64,000 nucleotides of DNA from Diospyros lotus (Eukaryota; Streptophyta; Magnoliopsida; Ericales; Ebenaceae): positions 24,275,310 to 24,339,309 of the forward strand of contig NC_068352.1 in the NCBI RefSeq assembly GCF_014633365.1, in the 5' to 3' direction. The notes under the pieces are model-generated. The model did no database searches and was not told where the DNA came from. It worked only from the letters and a program-made list of their open reading frames with translations. The position numbers and the translations under genes were made by a program. Below, in pieces: positions 58,358 through 64,000 of this stretch (position 1 is its first letter; the number at the start of each line of letters is the position of its first letter).

Positions 58358-58978
58358 TGTAATACCCCAAGAGTTTAGAGAATAATAGTATATATCGAGG
58401 ATAAATAAAAAAGAAAATAACACCAACTGAATATTTTTTGGACTGAATGTAGGAAAGAAACTCCGAGGTTAAGCATGCTTGAGCTGGAGAAACTCAGGAA
58501 TGAGTGACCTCCTAGGAAGTTCGTGTAAGCTTATCAGGGTAAGTGTTTCGATTTGTTTTATCGCTCGATATGAGATGTTACAGGTGGTATCAGAGCCAAC
58601 TCGGACTGTGTGGTGGGACCGTGTACTAGCCAAATGTTTAAGGTATTGGACTGGAGACCATGTACTAGCCTAAGACTGGGGATACTGAACGAGAGAGAGT
58701 TGGGACCAGTTGTAAGGTCGCATGATGAGAACATCATGTGCTCAAGAGTAAGAATGTAATACCCCAAGAGCCTAGAGAAATGTGATATATATCGAGAATA
58801 AGTAAGGAAGAAAATAACACAGCTTGATATCTTTTAAGTTAAATGTAGACAAGAAACTCTCGAGTTAAGCGTGTTTGAACTGGAGAAAGTTAAGGATGAG
58901 TCACCCCTGAAAAATTCATGTAGACCAATCAAGATAAGTTTTTATGGTCCTTCCTATCACAGGATGCTAAAAGTTTCA
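58358..58978 (+). mobile_element. TRIM copy 2 (TSD ATGCA/ATACA)
   Basis: Left LTR 58358-58582 (TGTAATACCCC to GATGTTACA), PBS at 58585-58596, a 172 bp interior, right LTR 58755-58978 with a decayed end (TTTCA). Same family as 3158-3884. The flanks ATGCA (58353-58357) and ATACA (58979-58983) fit a 5 bp TSD with one change. The neighbouring duplicate unit at 59171-59415 shows the uninserted site (CTATGCACTTG, about 59221). Confidence 0.88.
58585..58596 (+). other. TRIM copy 2 primer binding site
   Basis: TGGTATCAGAGC, an exact initiator-Met type site, two bases after the left LTR. Confidence 0.9.
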
Positions 58979-59415
58979 ATACACTTGTGCCTACCCCTCT
59001 CTAATACTAATAATAAGGTGTTCACTGTCCACATTGAATTTAAAATGTGTTGTTTAAATTAAATTTTATTTATATTTAAATTATTATATACTTGAAATGA
59101 TTTGAAAGGACCATTCTTGCACAACCACCTGTATTCGTACCCTCAATTTATTAGGAAACATAAATCACAGATTTACTTTACTCATTATTTCTTGAAAATA
59201 ATAACATCAACCACTCAATCTATGCACTTGCGCCTACCCTTCTCTTAACACTAATAATAGGGTGTTCACTGTCCACTGGTAGATTTAAAATGTGTTGTTT
59301 AAATTAATTTTTATTTATATTTAAATTATTATATATTTAAAATTATTTGAGATGATCGTTATTGCTCGACCTCTGATACTCGTGCCCTCGATTACGTTAA
59401 AGGAGATAAATTACA

Positions 59416-60012
59416 TTTTGAACTTTTAACCCTTATGTACAGTAAATATTGAATTCGCAACACACCAAATTAATATTGACATATTACTCATCCGACTACT
59501 TGAGTTATGCCGTGGGGGTTATACTTGAAATTACTCATATTATAATTTAGTGGTCCGAGAGATTTAGGTCATTTTAATTATGATGATTAATAAAAAATAA
59601 GAAATATATTAGCAATAATATTTTTATTTTCGGTTAAGAGTGAGGTAAAAAAAAAATCAATGATATTTTAATTCATTTAAAACTTTTATTTTAATTATGA
59701 ATCTATTATTTTAATTGACAATCAATCAACATTTATAAATTTGTGGATAAATAAAAAATTTAATTTTTCTGATCCATCAATTTGGAGATTTACCAAAACA
59801 CAAAGCATAAGCTAAATAAATTTAGGCAATTTTAAAAATGGTAGAATAAACAACCATTAAAGAAAGAGAAATAATAGAAATGTGTACGACAATAAAGTTC
59901 TCATTGGGTTGCTAATTATTTATAAATTATGACTATTGTTATAAAAATTAAACAGGGTATCCAATTAAAAAGGGAGAGGAAGGATTATTGGGGCATATGC
60001 AACTACCATTAG
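59416..60012. other. AT-rich stretch, no feature seen
   Basis: No gene, no clear repeat and no terminal structures that I can support. Confidence 0.5.
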
Positions 60013-60210
60013 ATTAGATGGCAGGTGTGGCACAATCAATGCGTTAAGTGTGCCATCAATAGAGTCTCCCCCCTCCTCTCAAATATGTTACATGGATGCA
60101 TTAATGGCACGTAGAGAAGAATTCATGAGTGATAAAAGAATTCATTAGATGGCAGGTGTGGCACAATTAATGCGTTGAGTGTGCCATCAATTGAGAGTCC
60201 CCCTCTCTAA

Positions 60211-61231
60211 GGGCATCTTCAATGTTGAATACCTAACAATATACGTTGGATACCTAATAGTATTTTACGCCAAATTTTTCAACATCAAATTGGTATTGTC
60301 TAACACCAAATTTGTGTAAAGAAAATCTTTAAAAAATATTCTATAAATAAATATTAATTAATTTATTTAACTTAACATAATAAAATTAAAAATAATTAGG
60401 CACATTTTATTAAAAAAAAATAAAAATTACTCTCATAATTTTTTTAATTTTTTTACAAAATATGTTTAAACTTTTTATTTATTTTCATCATGTGTTTTTA
60501 ATTTAAGTTAATGAAAATGTTATTTTTTTATTATATTATTGAGTTTTTACATTAAGAATATTTTCTTTCTTTCAAGAAATTATTAAAATAAAAAACTTTC
60601 AAATACATAAACAAACTTAGTTCATTTTATATTATTATGGTATTTATAAAATATATTAAATATTTTAAAATATATTCAACATTATACTCATTTTATAGAT
60701 CTTAATAAAATATTTCCATCGGTATATATTTTTTATAACAATTTAATTTATATTTTTAGTTATTAATCAAGATATACAAATATAATAAAAGTGATAAAGG
60801 ATATAAAGGGAATAAGTTGTTTTGAAATTACACAAAGAGGTGCAAAATTAGAAATAAAATAAAAAAGAAAATTTAGTGTTGGTGAATAGTATAATACCAA
60901 ATTTGGTATAATTATTCACTCAACACCAAATTTGATGAATGAAAGTTGTGCCCAACACTAAAATGGAAAAATTCTTGAGAGTCAGACAGGTTAACAGACA
61001 GACTTATAGAATAAAAACAGAAAGAGTAAAATACCCTCGCCCACATTATATTGCACTTTTTCCAATGCAATGTGGGTGAGAGCATTTTAATCTTTTAACC
61101 TTCATTTTGTAAGTCTGTCTATCAACATGTCTGGCCCTATAAAATGACTTTACTAAAATGATATATTCGTTGAAGAGCTATTTTAGATCAAATTGACATT
61201 GACACTGAATTTGGTGCTCCATTAAAGTTGC
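60211..61231. mobile_element. Tourist/Harbinger-like non-autonomous element (TSD TAA)
   Basis: 1021 bp. The left end is GGGCATCTTCAATG; the right end, reversed, is GCAACTTTAATGG. TAA lies on both sides (60208-60210 and 61232-61234). GGGCATCTTCAATG-type ends with a TAA/TTA target are usual for plant Tourist-like MITEs. Tandem unit 1 has the uninterrupted counterpart (CTCTCAAATATGTTAC, about 60071-60086). No ORF. A foldback element is nested at 60980-61135. Confidence 0.8.
60980..61135. mobile_element. small foldback MITE nested in the Tourist-like element
   Basis: About 156 bp that folds on itself: GTCAGACAGGTT at one end pairs with AACATGTCTGGC at the other, ACAGACAGACTTA with AAGTCTGTCTAT, and CCCACATTATATTGCA with TGCAATGTGGG at the centre. 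Target duplication not resolved. Confidence 0.65.
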
Positions 61232-61325
61232 TAAAATATATTACATGGATGCATTAATCGCACATAAAGAAGAATTCATGGGTGATAAAGATTTCATTAG
61301 ATGGCAGGTGTAGAACAATGTATTG

Positions 61326-61633
61326 CTTTTTTTTAGAATCTTTCATCTCTTTGGACTTTAATCCCTTCCACTCTTGAGTGATAAAGTTTTTGATTTGTCC
61401 TATTTGGTGGATCAAAATAAGGGGTAGAAGTGATTAATTTGGGCAAGAATGATTCTTTTAGCTCTTTTTATTTGTGTGATTGTTCATAAATAAATGATTG
61501 TCACCATTATTATGGGTAAATGTGATGTTTTCAGTCTTCTCATTTTTCAATCTTTTTTTAACTATATTTTTTTTAGATAAAATTTATATTTTTTATAATT
61601 ATTTAAAATTTTCATTATTTTAATTATATTTAT
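61326..61633. other. AT-rich stretch, no feature seen
   Basis: No gene or repeat structure that I can support. Confidence 0.5.
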
Positions 61634-64000
61634 TGTAACAGCCCGCCTCCCAGAGCCCTTATACATTAAAGAGGATCCGTGAGAGGGTCATTACTAAAAT
61701 GATACCGAATAATAATACAACTACAACTCACACACAACCCTTATTTAGGTCATAATCTTTCTTTAATATCACATCTTATAATCGTCATTACATAGCTGAT
61801 CACCGTGAGCCCATTTGGCTTACATAATACACATATATCTCAAAAATATAAAACATTAACCTTCAAGTACAATGACACCTAGAATTTAGTTTCGGAAGAG
61901 CTCTGCACTTGCTACCATGACATGACGGTTTGGACCCAAACCCTGCTGAACGTACCTGCTATCACAGGCGTTTCCTTTACCTGAAATGATAGAAAGCAAA
62001 CGTGAGTCGTGAGACTCAGCAAGCTCTAGAAAAAAAGGCTGTAGGGTACAGACAAAACTCTTCCCATAATATCCTATGTAATTCATGCCAATGCAACGTC
62101 ATGTCATGACATGCCCAATACTTGCCTTATTTTTAGATGCATAAACATATAATAAACTTCACGTAAACAGTCCTTGAGGCCCACATCAAACACACATTGG
62201 CACCCAAGTCCCACATACAAACTTGTTGCAGCCTAACATAGGCTACCATATCCTTATCCATAAAGACTCGCATTTTCCTGACCTTGGTCGGCTTTTCCCG
62301 ACATCATAACATGTGTATAGCATGAGACCATTCACCCTTAAGTTCGGAACCCGCATTCCCCGACTAATCTACTAGGTCTGTGCCATCATCATAGCCTTGC
62401 ACTCCCCGACTAACCTACCGGGTCCATGCCACACTCCCCGACTAATCTACTGAGTCCGTGCCATCATCAAAATCACTCTCCCCATTATGCAATGCAACAC
62501 ATAAGAAATGCAATGGCATCTGTAGCATAAACGTTATGTCAAGGCCCCCATAAACCAAGCATCAGGTCATGCTACGCCCACATAAGAATATACACATGCG
62601 AAATGCTTCTAAATGCACCGGCTTACCTAGAGAACCCAAATCGGCTCTTAGACCAACTGGGTCATGCAGATGTTCACACATCCCAACATACACAAAGCAT
62701 GTCCCCGAGTGAATGCAACTCAAGCCCTATGCAACACACATATCATGATATGCACAAACCAAGGCGAGAATCTGGCAGTACTAGCTCTTCTGGCCCGTCT
62801 AGCGCTTATTGTAATAGTCGATGACTGGCGCTCATACATCTAGCCATCAACTGCCACAACCAACGGTCGACAGTCAGTGGATTTGTACCCCATACCCTTA
62901 AGACACACATAGACACTATTAACTTTATATCTTCCCAGCTTAACTTTACACAACATTTCTCTATAACTCTTCATGTACATAATTGCATAACATCGTGATA
63001 CCATTCTCATTCCTTCTCATTTACATAAAACCATCTCAATATACATAATAAATTATTAAGATAACTCCATAATCTTGTCCACATTCTTTTTCTAAGAACT
63101 TAGCCCCAACGGGTTCGGCATCATTCCCAAGGGAAGCGGAGCGGTACGAAACTTCGTGACGGTCAAAATGAAAGACACCAAGAAATCACTGCTTAGCTCA
63201 TTCCATTAACAATAAACTCATTAATAAAATAAAAGTCATAAAGTGGTTATTATGCAAATTATTATTATTTATATGTAGAACCGAGTCACGGTGAGAAAGG
63301 GAAAAAAAAAATGAGAAACTACTGAGACTTTTACAGGAAATAAATAACGTGAGGAGAGGGTTAGGAGCTTGCTTGAAATCGGCTGATTCCGACCTCTCTT
63401 ATGCTCCCATTGCCAAGTAAAATATTTTGCTGCGACTAGTAGAACCATGACTTAAATTAATAAAATTTAACTTTGAAAATTGCATAATCTAACAGTAAAA
63501 AATTCATAATTTAAATATATAACACTTCCAATAATTTAACCCATTTATCAAAATATTTTAAACACCGATTAATCCCCAAAATTCTTTGATTTTCTCCCCC
63601 ATTTCCTTCTATTTTCCTTCCTTTTCGTTGTTGAAGTCGAGCCTTCTTCTCGCTGCCTTATTTCTCTCCTTTTCCCTCTTTGCTTGCAGCCCATGACACT
63701 CCATATATATAGCAAAATTAAGTGGCTTGGAAGCCACAAAAAGGAAGGGCATAGAGGCAGCCACGTTTGCTGCCCATTTCCTATAATATAATAATATAAT
63801 ATTAATCCTTTTTAATATAATATAACCTATTTCCCTTACTATATAATATATATATTTATACACCATATTATACATATATATATGTACGTGCAGCCCCTTA
63901 ATTTCCCAAATACCTTTGCTTCACTTGGCTTATTAAACTATTATTTTATTATTTATATAAATTAACATATTAATATTTATAATATTTTATTTATTTTAAA
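61634..64000 (-). mobile_element. LTR running off the right edge
   Basis: It begins TGTAACAGCCCGCCTCCCAGAGCCC at 61634 (preceded by TTTAT) and shows the family blocks in minus orientation: ACCTGAAATGATAGAAAGC ... GAGACTCAGCAAGC (61978-62023) and GGTTCGGCATCATTCCCAAGGGAA (63110-63135). At 2367 bp it should end just beyond the window. It is the closest relative of the level 1 solo LTR at 5545-12743. Whether it is solo or part of a complete element cannot be seen. Confidence 0.85.

Larger units (their letters stand above)
58303..59415 (+). repeat. tandem duplication, about 245 bp, left half interrupted by a TRIM
   Basis: The sequence TTTACTCATTATTTCTTGAA... occurs at 58307 and again at 59174. 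The left unit is 58303-58357 plus 58979-59170, the right unit 59171-59415. They share CACTTG(T/C)GCCTACCC, GGTGTTCACTGTCCAC and AAATGTGTTGTTTAAATTAA in order. The right unit is uninterrupted. Confidence 0.85.
60013..61325 (+). repeat. tandem repeat of about 130 bp, second unit interrupted by a MITE
   Basis: ATTAGATGGCAGGTGT begins units at 60013, 60144 and 61296. Unit 1 (131 bp) is whole. Unit 2 is about 128 bp once the MITE is removed. Unit 3 is cut after about 25 bp. Confidence 0.85.

Overview
The window is plant nuclear DNA: AT-rich, dense in LTR retrotransposons and non-autonomous DNA transposons, with no host gene I can recognise with confidence. The chromodomain Ty3/gypsy polyprotein, initiator-Met primer sites (TGGTATCAGAGC type), TRIMs, MULE, hAT and Tourist-like MITEs all point to an angiosperm, probably a dicot. 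I cannot name the species. It reads like gene-poor heterochromatin.

The key to the layout is an old direct segmental duplication. Segment A (about 3885-17480) and segment B (about 32715-58285) align in the same order. Each copy has since taken different insertions, so the other copy shows the empty site. Segment A carries a three-deep nest of solo LTRs (5545-12743, TSDs AATTT, ACCTG, GTGGG) and a hAT element (14241-14951). Segment B carries a foldback MULE (34861-35392), a composite DNA element with a hAT and a MULE inside it (35740-38204), a SINE (38541-38692), a MITE (39224-39400), a truncated LTR pair (39423-43286), and a MULE (45114-57514) that holds a solo LTR (45752-56670), which in turn holds a complete LTR element (46281-54495).

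Between A and B lie a 404-416 bp tandem array with alternating monomer types (17481-19667), a solo LTR that splits the last open frame of that array (19673-22821), and the only element with recognisable full-length coding sequence: a Tekay/Del-like chromovirus (23025-32368, TSD AATTT). Its gag-pol frame is dead, with eight premature stops and one frameshift in a run of seven G. Left of A are a minus-strand LTR with its primer site and a gag-like fragment running off the window (1-2751), an LTR remnant, and a TRIM (3158-3884). Right of B are a second TRIM (58358-58978) inserted in one half of a tandem duplication, a short tandem repeat interrupted by a Tourist-like MITE (60211-61231), and an LTR that runs off the right edge (61634-64000).

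No functional pathway is encoded. The value of the window is its record of insertion, nesting, LTR-LTR recombination and mutational decay, readable because target-site duplications and empty sites are preserved.
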